A stretch of 64,000 nucleotides of DNA. It comes from Tetrapyrgos nigripes (lineage: Eukaryota; Basidiomycota; Agaricomycetes; Agaricales; Campanellaceae). The stretch is taken from positions 62,001 through 126,000 of the forward strand of contig JAACJM010000221.1 in NCBI GenBank assembly GCA_013368315.1. Direction: 5' to 3'. The notes beneath the pieces are model-generated. The model saw only the letters and a program-made list of their open reading frames with translations, was not told the origin of the DNA and searched no databases. The position numbers were made by a program, and so were the translations under genes. This document shows positions 34,007-45,435 of this stretch, piece after piece; the first letter of the stretch is position 1; each line of letters begins with the position of its first letter.

Positions 34007-34772
34007 CCGCATTAAACCTTCACAATCAGACAGATTTTTGAAGAAACAGAAGTTAATTAAGCACTTGTTAATTTTCAGAACCAATAATACATGCCCCGTG
34101 TCTGCTTTACTGTATATACTTGCCAGTAGACAAGTACAATTAAATACATTGTACTTGCTTTTTCTTCAGTGTGTTCGAAATCAGATCACTAAGTCTGAAT
34201 TCTACATACGCTTAACTTCCTTGCAAAGCTTGCATATATTTCCATATCCAATCCTTATGTACTTTAATCGCATTAATTATGTGGGAGGTTACCAGTGTGA
34301 CACTATAAAAGTCTCGGCATATTGCAGAGTGCGTGTTGCATTTGACGCTACACATCACTCTAAAATTGTTACTGGTGGTGGAAGTTCAACATTTTTCTTC
34401 AAGAAACTGTCCCCATATTGTAAAGAGGGGGTAACACCATATAGCAAGTCTATTAAGTTTAGAGTTCATAGAGCACATATAAAAGACTTGTTGACTCATC
34501 AAGACTTACAATCGTTTCTGGTATGTACAATACCTTTACATGATCCAGTTTTGAAAGAAATGCCTGCAATGGTTCTCAAGTCCATTGCTAACTTGCATGG
34601 AATATTTATATCAAAACATAACGTCATTGATTTATTGTGTCAGCACCAGTGTGAATCATGTCCATCAGTGGTCATTCTGTTTGAACCTTTTATAGTCAAG
34701 TCTAACACTGAGAGAACCCAGCAGTGGTATTCCAATTTGAGCGATGATAAGAAAGCACAAACAATAAAATAA
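33783..34772 (+). pseudogene. Helitron N-terminal region
   Basis: ORF of 329 codons. The second half (from about 34560) reads MPAMVLKSIANLHGIF then DLLCQHQCESCPSVVILFEPF, a Cys/His cluster like the N-terminal part of fungal Helitron polyproteins. The first 100 codons hold the tandem repeat and may be non-coding. It ends in TAA at 34770 and continues in another frame around CAVCGSC (34828-34848). No function is assigned beyond a probable nucleic-acid or protein-binding zinc region. Confidence 0.55.
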
Positions 34773-35805
34773 TGGATATAATTCGGGGTTTCTGTCAAGA
34801 CACTGATCCCTCTCAATTCCAAGAGAGAGGATGTGCAGTATGTGGCAGCTGCATCCTCTGGCTAATAGCCAACCTCTCCATCTTGACCAGTTTGATCTGA
34901 GCATTTTGGATGTTCCTGGAGTGACACGCGAGGAGCATACATCCCTGAATGATCCCATTGTTTCTATAGAAGGGCCTGTACTGGCAAGTGATTGCACCCA
35001 TATATGCAACAGTTGCTTCACTAGCCTGGGTAATAACAAAATGCCTTCAAATGCATTGGCACAAGGTCTTTGGATTGGTGACATTCCGAAAGAGCTCAAG
35101 AATCTCAGATTTGCAGAAAATTTGTTGATAGCAAGAGTCAGACACAGTCATTGTTTAGTCAAAGTTGCGTCTGGCAGGTACAAAATGAAGGCTAACATTA
35201 TGTGCTTTTCAAATCCTGTGGACAAGATATATGACATACTCCCTCCTGGAAAAGACGAGTTGGATGAAATGATTGCCTTTATGTTCTCAGGTCTGTCAAG
35301 GCCCACTCCAGAGCAGTTAATAGATACACCTCTGTTGGTGAGGAGAGTGGTAGTCAAAAAAGCACTGGAATGGCTGAAACTAAATCACAAGGACTATCAG
35401 GACATTGTCATCTCAGATGAAAATCTCAACTCTTATGAGGAAGAAGCTGTACCTGTTGCTTATGAATATCATCAACAAGATTCTAACAAAGATGCATTAA
35501 CGTCTGCTATTAATGAGGATATAGAGGACGAAGGAACAGAAACAGGTCCTTGCCCAGTAAGTGTTCAGGGGCTTACAGGAGAAGAATTTGGAAATATGAC
35601 ATCACGTGAAATGCATGCTGCGGCACTGAAACACCTGAAGGAGAACGAGAAGAACATTTTATTTGTAGCACATGATGATAAACCTGTGCCAACTTTTCAC
35701 AATTCTTCACTTTTTCCAATGATGTATCTTCATTTGTTTCCTTATGGCCTGGGTGGTATAAACAACTCTATGCAAACTTCGAAAAATGGGTCAGACAGCT
35801 CATAA
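34773..35805 (+). pseudogene. Helitron DUF6570-like region
   Basis: The frame at 34831-35805 has VPGVTREEHTSLNDPIVS, NSCFTSLGNNKMPSNAL, GLWIGDIPKELKNLRFAEN, a DUF6570-type block (LVRRVVVKKALEWLKLNHK) and the start of the Helitron-like N domain (FPMMYLHLFPYGLGG). It shifts into the next frame near 35780. This region normally precedes Rep in fungal and animal Helitron proteins. Confidence 0.8.
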
Positions 35806-37573
35806 GCGATTCTACCTTATGTACTATGATAAACGTTTCCAATTCGAGCCAAGCTTTTCTATTATTGCTTTCAATGTTGAGCAGATGAAGCACAGCAATG
35901 ATGGTGGTTTTATTACAACTCATTGTAAAAAAATCAACAACATTGCAGATCGAATTCGAAATATTGATAGTAAAGTCCTTGATGATATGTACACTCGGTT
36001 TAAAAATAAGGAACATGTAGTTCCTGCTAATGAGCGAGAGAAATCTTGTTTACAATTGATAAATGATGTGGATGCTGCTGCTTCTCGTGTACAGGGGTCT
36101 GTGACTTCAAAGAAACATATGAGAAATGAGATATGGTCTTTGATCAACAAGATAGGATCACCATCTTGGTTTATTACTATATCACCAGCAGATGTTAACC
36201 ATACAATATGCTTGTATTTTGCTGATGTTGATCAAGAGTACAAACCTGAGATCCAAGACAAGAAGCTAAGAGAGCATCTCATTAAACAAAATCCAGTGGC
36301 TGCTGCCAGGTTCTTTGACTTTATGGTCCAAGCATTTATCAAACATGTGCTAGGGGTTGGTAGTGGGCATGATGGTTTATATGGAAAGACTGAAGCTTAT
36401 TATGGAACTGTTGAACAACAGGGTCGTCTAACTCTCCATCTCCATCTGTTGTTGTGGATCAAATCCAGTCTGAGTCCACAGGAGATAAGGGACCGGATAC
36501 TTAAACATGACTCTGATTTCATTAAGTCACTTATTTCCTATCTGGAGTCTTGTTATGTTGGTGAATTTGACACTGGCACCAGTGCAAGTATCAATGAACA
36601 AATAATTCTGAACAAGACAAAACCTGATTATAAAGACCCTACTTTAACAATGCCTACACCACCACCAGTTGCTGTATGTTCATGTTCCAGTATGTGTCAA
36701 TGTGAATCATGCAGAAGAATTGCTGAGTGGAATTCTCACTACATACAGGAATGTGATGATCTGGCTTTCAGGTCTAACATGTATAATTGTTGTGCAGCAA
36801 ATAAAGGTATAAAGGGAAATGGTTCTACTGCAGTTCATACACGTCCAGCATGTCTTGTTGATGGAGTATGCAAAGCTCGTTTTCCTAGACAAGTGCATGC
36901 TCAAACACTGACTGACCCTGACACAGGTTACATTGAAATGAAAAAGGGAGAGCCGTGGTGGAACATGTGGACACCAGCTGTCACATATCTTTTCAGATGC
37001 AATACATATGTGACTTCTCTTCTGTCAGGTACTGCAGTGAAAGCATGTGTGGCTTACATCACTGATTATGTTACAAAGCCAGGTCTCAAGACATACACTT
37101 TCTTTGAAACAATCAAAGGAGTTTACACCAAAAACAGCAGTTTCATTTCTGATACCAGTGATAACTGAAAATTGGCCAGGACCATTATAGTTAAGACGGT
37201 AAACAGTCTGATTGGAAAAATGGAAATTGGGAGCCCAATGGCATCTATGTATCTGTTAGGCAATCCAGATCATTACACCAACTATCAGTTCACACCCTTT
37301 TACTGGACACAATATGTAGACCGAGTAAGGGCACATTGGAAAGATCATGACAATATATTGCAGGCTCAGAGTGAGGGTCCAAGTGGATCTCAACAATCTG
37401 TTCCAGATGAGAAGGTTTGGATAAACAATGACAAAATTGTGGGCATCTCAAAGGTGGATGACTATACAATGTGCTGCACTGATATTGACCAGATGAACTT
37501 GTATGATTTTATGTCCACATATCAAAAGAAAGTGAGGACAAAACAGAAAATTCATAGTGAAGATGAGAGATGA
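35786..37573 (+). pseudogene. Helitron Rep (HUH endonuclease) region
   Basis: Helitron-like N domain with GSPSWFITISPADVNH, the HUH metal motif in LTLHLHLLLWI (about 36430-36460), and the two-tyrosine motif AYITDYVTK (about 37054-37080). A Cys-rich stretch (CSCSSMCQCESC, about 36676-36710) lies between them. TGA at 37166-37168 interrupts, and the frame continues from 37172 (IVKTVNSLIGKMEIGSPMA) to 37573. Rep would nick the ends and join strands through the tyrosines. Confidence 0.92.
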
Positions 37574-39765
37574 TACTGCAATGCATGAATTCCTCAGCAA
37601 TGTTAATGAAACCTATAATCAGGATACATTTGAAGCCCCCATTGATTTTAAGAACCAAGATCTACTTCCAAACAATGGTACTATAAGAAATCAGTTACTG
37701 AATGACCAAATATCTAAGACTTTGGACATATCCGGTATTCTAGACCCTCACTCTGAAAAATACAAGTTAGACAATGATTTTAACACTTTCTGTCCAGATA
37801 TAACTATAGGCAGTACAACATGGAAGCAAAAGGTTGCTGAGGAGAGAAGTAGAGCTCTGCTGAATATGAAGCACAACCCTGCAAATGATAATGCTGAAAG
37901 TAACAACAGTCATAAAAACAAATTCACTAGATGGAATGAAATGGTATTTGATGATCTATCATATATAGACAAAGATTTTCAGAGTCAGTTAGTAGAAGAG
38001 CAGTGCCTATCTGATAATATTGTTATAGATGAGACTCTCAATGAAGAACAACACAGAGCGTTTAAGATTATTACGAATCATTCCACATCTGCTGAGTTCA
38101 AACCTTTGAAGATGTATATTGGTGGTCTGGGTGGCACTGGTAAAAGCAAAGTCATACATTCATTACGTAAAATTTTCCATGAGAAAGGAGAAGGTCATGC
38201 TATGGTTGTTTGTGCTCCAACAGGCACTGCAGCAGCACTTGTACATGGTTTGACATATCATTCCTTGCTTGGTTTCTCCTGACCAGCGACAGAAGAAGTA
38301 TCTATAAATGAGGACACAGGTATAAAGAAAGCCAGAGATAACCTAGATGGTGTCAAATACATATTTATTGATGAAGTGAGTATGCTGAGTATGCAGGATG
38401 TTAATTGTATAAACCATAGACTTTCACAGATATCTGGTAACCATGCATCTGGTTTTGGCAGATATAGTGTGATATTTGCAGGTGATTTTGCACAGTTGCC
38501 TCCTGTAGGTGGAACATCTTTGTATACAAAAAAAGTTGCCTGCATGGATCTTGCACACTCCCTTTATACACAAGCAGAGGAAACAGGAAAAGCACTTTGG
38601 CATCAGGTCACACATGTTGTTATATTGAGAAAGAATATGCGGCAACAAGCCCAATCCTTAGAAGATTCTAATTTTCGATTGGCTTTGGAAAATATGTGAT
38701 TTGCATCATGCACTGCAACTGATATTGCATATCTTCAATCTAGAGTAGCTGGGAGGTTGTCGGGTCAACCCAAGATAAACAATGCAGACTTTAGATATGT
38801 GTCTATTATAACCAGCAGAAACACACAGGGAATGTATAAACAATGTCCAGTTGCAAAAGTTTGCATCAGAAGTCAACCAACCTCTTCATTCCTTTTATTC
38901 ATGGGACACTCTGGGTCATGGAAAAGATCCTGCTACAACCAGACGTAAAGCATACAGAAAAACAACAGCACCCAAGGCAATGACAGAAACACTCAGAGAA
39001 GCTCTATGGGATTTGTCACCTTGTGACACAGCACATGTACCAGGTATATTACAGTTGTGCGTGGGAATGCCTGTTATGATAAAATACAATGAGGCAACAG
39101 AGCTATGTATTAAAAATGGGCAAGAAACACATGTACATGGTTGGAAAGCTGCTAAAGATTCAAATGGACAGGAGTATATTGATGTTCTTTATGTGAAGCT
39201 ACACAAACCAGCAAGAATGCCGAGTGGTGAAACCTACAGTATAACGAGGAGCCAAGTCCAAATCATTCAAAACTTTGCAATGACAGACTTCAATTCTCAG
39301 GGCAGAACTAGAGACTTCAATTTGTGCAGCTTGTCTCAGGCCAGAAACCATCAAAGCATATATACAGCACTTTCAAGAAGTTCTACGCACAAGGGCACGG
39401 TCATAATGGAACCTTTGTCTCATTCAACTATTGAGAAGATAACAGGTGGGTTAAATGGATTTTTGTGTCAAGAATTTCGTGAACTAGAGGTTCTAGATGA
39501 AATAACATGTCTAAGGTTTGAACAAGTGTTGCCTGACCATGTAAATGGAGTCACCAGAGTTGATGTCACAGCACAATTTTTTCAGTGGAAGGGAGAGCAA
39601 CATGTACCAGAACAAGTACCAGATAAACTAAGATGGTCAGCAAGTGATCCAATAGAACCAGTTGAAAATCTCAATGATGTTGTTGAAAAATACAGGAAGC
39701 AAGACAAGAGGAAGAAAAACCAGTCAGATATTTATAATATTAAGGACACTGATAATTACATTGCT
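37557..39765 (+). pseudogene. Helitron PIF1-type DNA helicase
   Basis: Helicase motifs in order: Walker A GGLGGTGKSKV (about 38123-38155), motif Ia VCAPTGTAAA, Walker B YIFIDEVSML (about 38360-38390), motif III FAGDFAQLPPV (38476-38508), and motifs V-VI FAMTDFNSQGRT and YTALSRS (about 39276-39380). TGA at 38280-38282 and 38697-38699 and a frameshift near 38835 disrupt it. It would unwind the displaced strand 5' to 3' during rolling-circle transposition. The frame runs straight into the solo LTR insertion at 39766. Confidence 0.93.
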
Positions 39766-40254
39766 TGTCAAGGTCATTGATACACTCAATAGACCACCCA
39801 AGTCACACAGTTAAAGGACGGATACAAACAGATAGATTAGAGAGAGAGAAAGAGATAGAAAGAGATATAGACGAGTAGGCTGACTAGGCTCTACACTGCG
39901 TAGTGATAGTACGGAGCAGAGACAAAGTGAACAAACTGGGGAATCAGTTACAAAAGATCTCAGGTATATATGCGAAATGCAAAGAGATGGGAAAAAGCAA
40001 GTAAATATATAAAGGTGCCATATGATGTGTCGAGAGTGAGAGCAATAGATCAAATATGGATAGATATAGGTACCAAATCATGGAAGAATGATCGACAGTT
40101 ATTATAGAGTTTGACAGATTCTATAAGGTTCAGAGTCAGTGATATAAGGTTAAAAAGGTCTATCGAGGAAATGCAATAGACGAGTGATCGGAACATGAGT
40201 TCAGTAATAAAGTAGAAGAAGAAGGAGGGCAAAGAACTGTAGCAGTTCGTGACA
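39766..40254 (-). repeat. Solo LTR of family B inside the Helitron
   Basis: A 489-bp B-type LTR in reverse orientation with a perfect 5-bp TSD TTGCT at 39761-39765 and 40255-40259. Removing it and one TTGCT keeps the Helitron frame open, ...NYIA then APGSQPLEH. This shows that helicase and downstream domain were one reading frame. It has the long LTR form. Confidence 0.93.
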
Positions 40255-40259
40255 TTGCT

Positions 40260-41171
40260 GCTCCTGGTTCACAGCCATTGGAACATGTTTTAAAAAAACG
40301 AAAAGAACGTGATGAAGACAATACAGTTACCCCACCAAATAAGAGATCTAAAGTCAGTCTGCACAAGTCTAAAGAGGGTCCTCTGGGTATGAATTGGGAC
40401 GGTAAGAATTACAGTTGTGGATATGATTTCTTATTCACAATTTTGGCAGATTTATGGACATTTAATCCTGTTTTTTGGTCAAAGGAGTGGTGTTCATACA
40501 ATGGATTTGTCAGTAAATTATCAGCAGGCTTGCCAGATGTTTATGAAAACAAGTGTACAATGGAGGAGTTGAGAGATGAAATGTGAGAGGTGTTGAATTC
40601 ATATGGCAGTCGCACATTCCCATATGGGCAAGTGGGTTTATCTATAGATAAACTAATCAGGACATTGCTCGAGCAGGATAATGTTATAAGTTCCAATATA
40701 TACATATGTCCTGCATGTGGGGAGACAACAACAAGTGGTGATTTAAATGGTGTTATCGCAACAGTCAATTTGAAAGGAAGTCTGAATGCAGCAATAAATA
40801 AATTACAGACACAACAATTTCTCAATTGCCCAAAGTGTTATCAGGTAGTGCAAGTCATGAAGCTATTCAACCAGTGTCCATCTATTGTGGCTATTGATTC
40901 ACCACCAGATCACATATCTCCAACTAAATCTATTAAGCTTATGTGTATGCGTCAGAAAACAGGCACATTAAATTTCAGAGGTGTTATCTACTGGGTTAAT
41001 GGAAACCATTTCATCTCGCGTATTATAAGAAATGACCATACAGTGTGGATAAATGATGGCATGATACATGGATCGACTTCAATGTATGAAGGTGCATTGG
41101 GTGACATGACAATGAAAAACTTAGGTACTTATGAGGGACATCCAGCTTGCTCATTCATCTACGTGAAATAG
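40260..41171 (+). pseudogene. Helitron C-terminal USP-like cysteine peptidase domain
   Basis: In frame with the helicase once the solo LTR is discounted. It starts with basic, NLS-like KKRKER and NKRSK, then a candidate Cys box NYSCGYDFLFTI (about 40410-40445). Paired CPAC and CPKC (about 40710 and 40830) suggest a zinc ribbon as in USP fingers. A candidate His box NGNHFISRI followed by VWINDGM lies at about 41000-41064. One TGA at 40584-40586, expected Arg, divides it. The layout resembles ubiquitin-specific proteases (C19, papain-like) rather than the OTU domain known in Helentrons. This assignment is by motif reading only. Confidence 0.6.
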
Positions 41172-41929
41172 CAAATTTTGATATGTGTAGTGAATAGCAA
41201 AAGTCTGAAAATATGAAAGAACACGAGCAAAATAAAGGTTTACTGCTTTAGATTTTGGCGCAAAGGTCTGAATTATGTGGAAGGCTCAATGTTAACAAAA
41301 AAAAGCCTTGACAACACTATGAAGTTTAGTTCTTATTACAAATGAAGATAAGTACTTTACATTGTGTTTTGGTGGCTGTGAACTTTATGTCCCAACTTTC
41401 TCTCTCTTTCTTAATTTTTTTTTTTTTGGGCATTCATATATATACACATTAGCTGCTGGACAGAACAAACATCCCTTTAATATCAGGTGAAATAGTGTAC
41501 TGTACTGTTTTGATTGTAGGTTCAGTCACACATCACAGGCCTTGATGAACTGAGTATTTTTGAAATCTGTCACAGGTCACATTGGCCACTGAACGTGTGA
41601 CTGGATAACACTGAAATATACAAAAAAGGCAAATTTTCGCTCCGCCTTCAGTGGGCTGTTACTTTTAGCACTTCTTTCATCTTATTTATGTAATTTCCTC
41701 TGAGTTTTGCCCAATTTGAGCCAATAAAGCAGTGTATTCAGGTCAAATCTGACTTTGATCTTGGAGTGTCACACTAAAAATTTTGCTCTGAACTTCACGA
41801 TGTTCAGTGGTCACATTGTCTCACCCCTGAACCTATGTTCAAAATGATACAGTGATATAGAAAAAGAAGAAAAAAAAATAGTAATTGGTCTTGCCAGCAT
41901 AGCATGGCCTCTTTCCCCCAAGTCCTCCA
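41172..41929. other. No gene; possible Helitron 3' flank
   Basis: AT-rich sequence with a poly-T run at about 41417-41428 and no supported ORF. The Helitron 3' end probably lies here, but I could not identify a convincing hairpin followed by CTRR. Confidence 0.4.
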
Positions 41930-42531
41930 GGACGGGTGTTACTCGTGGGTTGCCTTGCAACATGATACATTCATGTTCCTTTGCCACATCCTCATCCTTG
42001 ACTTCTTCTAGTGTTACTGCTATTATCTTCTTTTTTGGCGTAACCTTCTTTCCTAATCCATCATTGAAGATTGTTCTCGATTCCTTGCTGACTTTGATTC
42101 AGATTGTGTTGCCTTCATATTCGTGGTTTGCTTTGAAGCGTTTCAGGAGTGGTTTCCCAAACAGCAAGTTCCAGCTCCCTTGGCTGTCAAACACCTCAAA
42201 CGTTCCTTCTACTTCCAATCCTTTGACCTGGACTATCCCTGTCCAACTTGCTTTTGATCGTATTGAGTGACCATCCACCATACGCATGACCTTCGTTGAT
42301 TCACCCCAGCCTCCTATACACTTTTGAGGTTGTCATACACTTCAGTGTCCCATCATCGACCAGCGCTGATACTCGCACTATTTCGTTATTCTTATCCACC
42401 AATTCAACCGATGTGGTGAATGGCTCACAGGTATGGCTTAGAACACTTTTAATGGTATGCACGTTAATAATATCATTTGCAGATATACATTCATGATTAT
42501 CATCCAAGAAGTTGTCTGAGACCCGGGTCAT
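41930..42531 (-). pseudogene. Gypsy family-E protease region
   Basis: Minus-strand frame with TTSVELVDKNNEIVRVSALV then DDGTLKCM (the protease active-site region, D-D-G in place of D-S/T-G), followed by ASWTGIVQVKGLEVEGTFEV and SWNLLFGKPLLKRFKANHEY. A stop at 42098-42100 and others downstream show decay. RT, RNase H and integrase of this copy are absent. It follows the gag at 42718-44460. Confidence 0.7.
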
Positions 42532-42717
42532 GCAGTTGCCGTCTACTCTGCTGACCCTTCCCCTTTTCCCTGTTGGTACCCAGCAAACAAGTCTTCTTCT
42601 TCCACTAAATTCACCCTGACTACATTAACTCAACCCAATTCCTTCTGCACGAAAGCTCTGAAGTTTCCCTCCAACTTTCTGATTCTGGACTCTGATGTAC
42701 ACCGGTCCATGCCCCCA

Positions 42718-43690
42718 TCAGCATCTCAGCCATGCCATTTCTTTCCACAGGTGAAGCTTCAGCGTTCCTGGCTGGTAGGGAAATGATGTGTGTTCATTGA
42801 AGATAGGTTTGTTACCGTGTTGGTCGTGGAACCAGATTACATTGTTTTTCCAATCCGCTATACCTGCATCTGTGTTGGGGCGTTGGATGTATGTGTTGAT
42901 GCTGGTTTGTAACATGGCTTTCTGTATTTCTGTGAGGTTACTTGCATGTGGTGGCCATCTAACAGTGGCTCCACGGCTTGGCGTTGGTGGTGGGCTTGTG
43001 ATCTGGGTGTTGGTGAATGCGCATGCTAGCAGCTTGCTAGGCATTTCTGGCATTGGGGGAATTCGCATGTTCTTCTGTCCTTCCTCTAATTTCTGCAACC
43101 TCTCCTCTTCTTCTCTTGCATCCTTCAACTCCTGTGGGTCCACATTCTTAATTGCGTCTGTGAAATCCTTCCAGGCTTTGTTTTCCTTGGGGACTTTCTT
43201 CCTCAACACTTTCAGCAGGTGTTCCCATACTGCCCTGATATCCAATGACCCATCTGCGATCTTGGCAGCCTTCGCAACCTCCATTAGTCGGCGTGCGAAC
43301 CGCTGGTGAGTCCATTGTTGATCCTCGTCTTTTGTCCCTAATTCCTTCAACATGATCCTCATGGCCAGCAGTTTATCAACATGGTCTGAGACTGTCGGTT
43401 CGGCTATATCGGGTGGTGGGAACTCCTTTAGAAATTCAGTTTGGAACTTCTTCCAGTCTTCCTTCGTTTCCTGCCCCAATCCTTCATACCATTTGTCAAC
43501 TCAGCTTCCTGCTTTGAAGAGCAGGTTGATGCTGCTTCCCATTTCGGCTGGTGCAATGTTGATCTGCCTCATGTACATCTCGGCTTTTCTTAGGAAGTCT
43601 ACGGGATTTGTCTTCTCCTTTGATCCCCCTGCGAAATCTGGGGCTGCCATTATCAGAAAGTTGGATCTAGGTTTCGGTACTGGTGGCGGA
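42718..43690 (-). pseudogene. Gypsy family-E Gag, main part
   Basis: The Gag-like frame contains MAAPDFAGGSKEKTNPVDF, RKAEMYMRQINIAPAEMGS and, after a TGA at about 43500, WKKFQTEFLKEFPPPDIAEP. A long helical region with KDAREEEERLQKLEEGQK and a Pro-rich tail follow. The N-terminal part continues across the solo LTR at 43696-44124. It would form the virus-like particle shell. No clear CCHC knuckle is seen. Confidence 0.72.
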
Positions 43691-43695
43691 GAATT

Positions 43696-44124
43696 TGTCA
43701 TGAATCCCTTCCTGTCTTCGCTTTTCCAGACCCTGTATCCCATTCCTTCTACTTCCTTTGTTCTAGATCTCGTCTCTTGGTACCTATGGCTTCTACCTTC
43801 CTTGATACATCATTTATCTGACTGACTGTACATATTGACATCACTTAGATACCTGATCATCATCCTATGATTGTTTCCATCAGTACCTGCTGATCTAGCT
43901 TCGCACTTTTGTATATTTACTACATGGCTTTGTAGATAGGTTCCTTAGTCTGTCCACTTCTGTCCCTCTGATCCATACTGCTCAGCTCTGTCCTCAGTAC
44001 TATGTAGACTCTGGCCCAGTCTGGCCTACTCACTTATACCATCTATTTGCCTTGTTCCTTCGTCTTTGGCTTCTGTGTGGTGGCCTGAGAGGCATCCAGT
44101 CCCTATCTGAACCTGTTCTTGACA
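43696..44124. repeat. Family-D solo LTR in family-E gag
   Basis: A 429-bp LTR (TGTCATGAATC...GTTCTTGACA) with a perfect TSD GAATT at 43691-43695 and 44125-44129. Discounting the LTR and one TSD restores a continuous gag frame (PSCNN then SPPPVPKP). It shares its 3' half with 15761-16303, including GTGTGGTGGCCTGAGAGGC. Confidence 0.9.
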
Positions 44125-44460
44125 GAATTATTACAAGATGGGATATGTGATGGTGGTTCTGATGGGTTTACTAGTATTCCACATACCCTAGCAATGCGTT
44201 CGACCCAAGTTTCTGTTTGGTGTATGAGTTGCTCTGTTCCTCGTACTTGTGGTGGTGATGTTGGAGGTGTAAAGTTTTCTAGTTCTGGGACTGCACTAGA
44301 TCGGATTGAATCACTGATAGACGATTCTGTGAGTGATGATTCAGTTGTGAGCATTTCTGAGACCGCGGGTGCAGTGGCTGATGCTGTGGGTATGGTGGCT
44401 GATACTGCGGGTACTGTGGCTGATACTGTGGGTACAGTGTTCGTTGCTATAAAACATCCT
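44125..44460 (-). pseudogene. Gypsy family-E Gag, N-terminal part
   Basis: Continuation of gag upstream of the solo LTR, with LENFTPPTSPPQVRGTEQL and WVERIARVCGILVNPSEPP. Its start includes three 21-bp tandem repeats at 44367-44429 that encode seven-residue SAT-PAV type repeats. The initiation codon is uncertain. The sequence from about 44460 to 44575 may be leader or decayed LTR. Confidence 0.6.
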
Positions 44461-44584
44461 CTGCTGTCACAAGGTTTGTTTTTCGCAATTTTGTTGTGTT
44501 TTCAGTGTTACTTTATGGTCCTTTGTGATTTTGTATGCACTGTGTCGTGTGGTGTCGAATCTCGCTCTTGTCACCAAGATGGAG

Positions 44585-45165
44585 TAGGCTGTGATGAGAT
44601 AGACAACAAACTGGAATGGATGATGATGATCTGAACTACTCGTGCTACAGGCCATGATGTCCCTAAAGGTATTGACAAACAACTACAAACAAGACTCACC
44701 TGACACACTCCCCTACTCCAACAGACGCACTGGCCACAATAGACATGTTGGCCATGGTTGTGGGCATGCTGGCGATGGCGGGCGCATCGGCAGACAACTT
44801 GGTGGCACCAGCATCTGGCCTCAAAGCTGCGTGTTCATTGTCAGGGTCTTCTTCGTCTTCATTGTCATCTTCATCATCTTCATTGTCCTCATCAACTTCT
44901 AGGGCCTTGATTGCCTTCTTCCCAGCTTGATCAATATTGTGCCTGATCATAATCTCCTGCACCTCCATTAACTCAGTGCTCATCAACATACGCGGGTAGT
45001 TGCTCTCGTATTCTCCCCAAAACTCTGCCCAGAAGTCCCCATGGTTGCCAAAGAGTCTTGGTACTGGGGGAAATGTGACTCAAGCAGCTCCAGGGGAGGG
45101 CCTAAAAAGTATCCTTTGTTCCCTTGTTTACTGGACCCTACATTGCTTGCTCCCCCACTCTCCAC
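44585..45165 (-). pseudogene. 5' part of a paralogue of the 17-22 kb hypothetical gene
   Basis: Minus-strand exons contain SKQGNKGYFLGPPLELLESH (about 45130-45070), a frameshift or intron, DFWAEFWGEYESNYPRM and an acidic EDNEDDEDDNEDEEDPD run (about 44905-44850). The last about 115 bp (44585-44700) are nearly identical to 21675-21790 of the other gene. Homology stops abruptly at GGAGTAGGCTG in both places. This copy has the N-terminus the other lacks, so the pair probably represents one gene family broken at different points. Confidence 0.6.
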
Positions 45166-45435
45166 TGTGATATTAGCCCCCTTGGACGATTATTATTCGA
45201 TTTGGGGCAGGTTCAGCACAGGAATTTATCTCGACCAGTGAGTCATTCCACTGCAAATTTCCCTTCCTACAGCATACTAATGTTCTCATTGCTCAGGAGG
45301 ACTGCCTCTAATATTGCTTGCCAATCTGGCCAATCAGAGCTGAAAGCACTTCCTGATATTGCATTCAATATGAGTATAGCTGTGTCTACTGGGGTTATTT
45401 AGGTTGGTGAATTCAAATATCCACTTGGATAAACC
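45166..45435. other. No supported gene
   Basis: Probable upstream flank or further first exon of the preceding minus-strand fragment. No recognisable motif. Confidence 0.4.

Larger units (their letters stand above)
33752..41171 (+). mobile_element. Helitron, near full-length coding, broken
   Basis: The plus-strand order is a zinc-rich N-terminal region, DUF6570-like domain, Helitron-like N/Rep, PIF1-type helicase and a USP-like cysteine peptidase domain. This is the rolling-circle transposon layout of fungi with an extra C-terminal protease. Exact termini (5' TC, 3' hairpin and CTRR) were not found, so the bounds are those of the coding region. Two or more frameshifts, at least four TGA stops and a solo LTR (39766-40254) inactivate it. 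Confidence 0.88.

Noticed and set aside
37166..40586. TGA as a reassigned sense codon (Arg)
   Set aside because: Paralogous retroelement copies alternate CGA and TGA at the same sites, which CpG decay explains; frameshifts are also present.
41172..41929. Helitron 3' terminus
   Set aside because: Searched for a hairpin followed by CTRR; no candidate was convincing enough to report.
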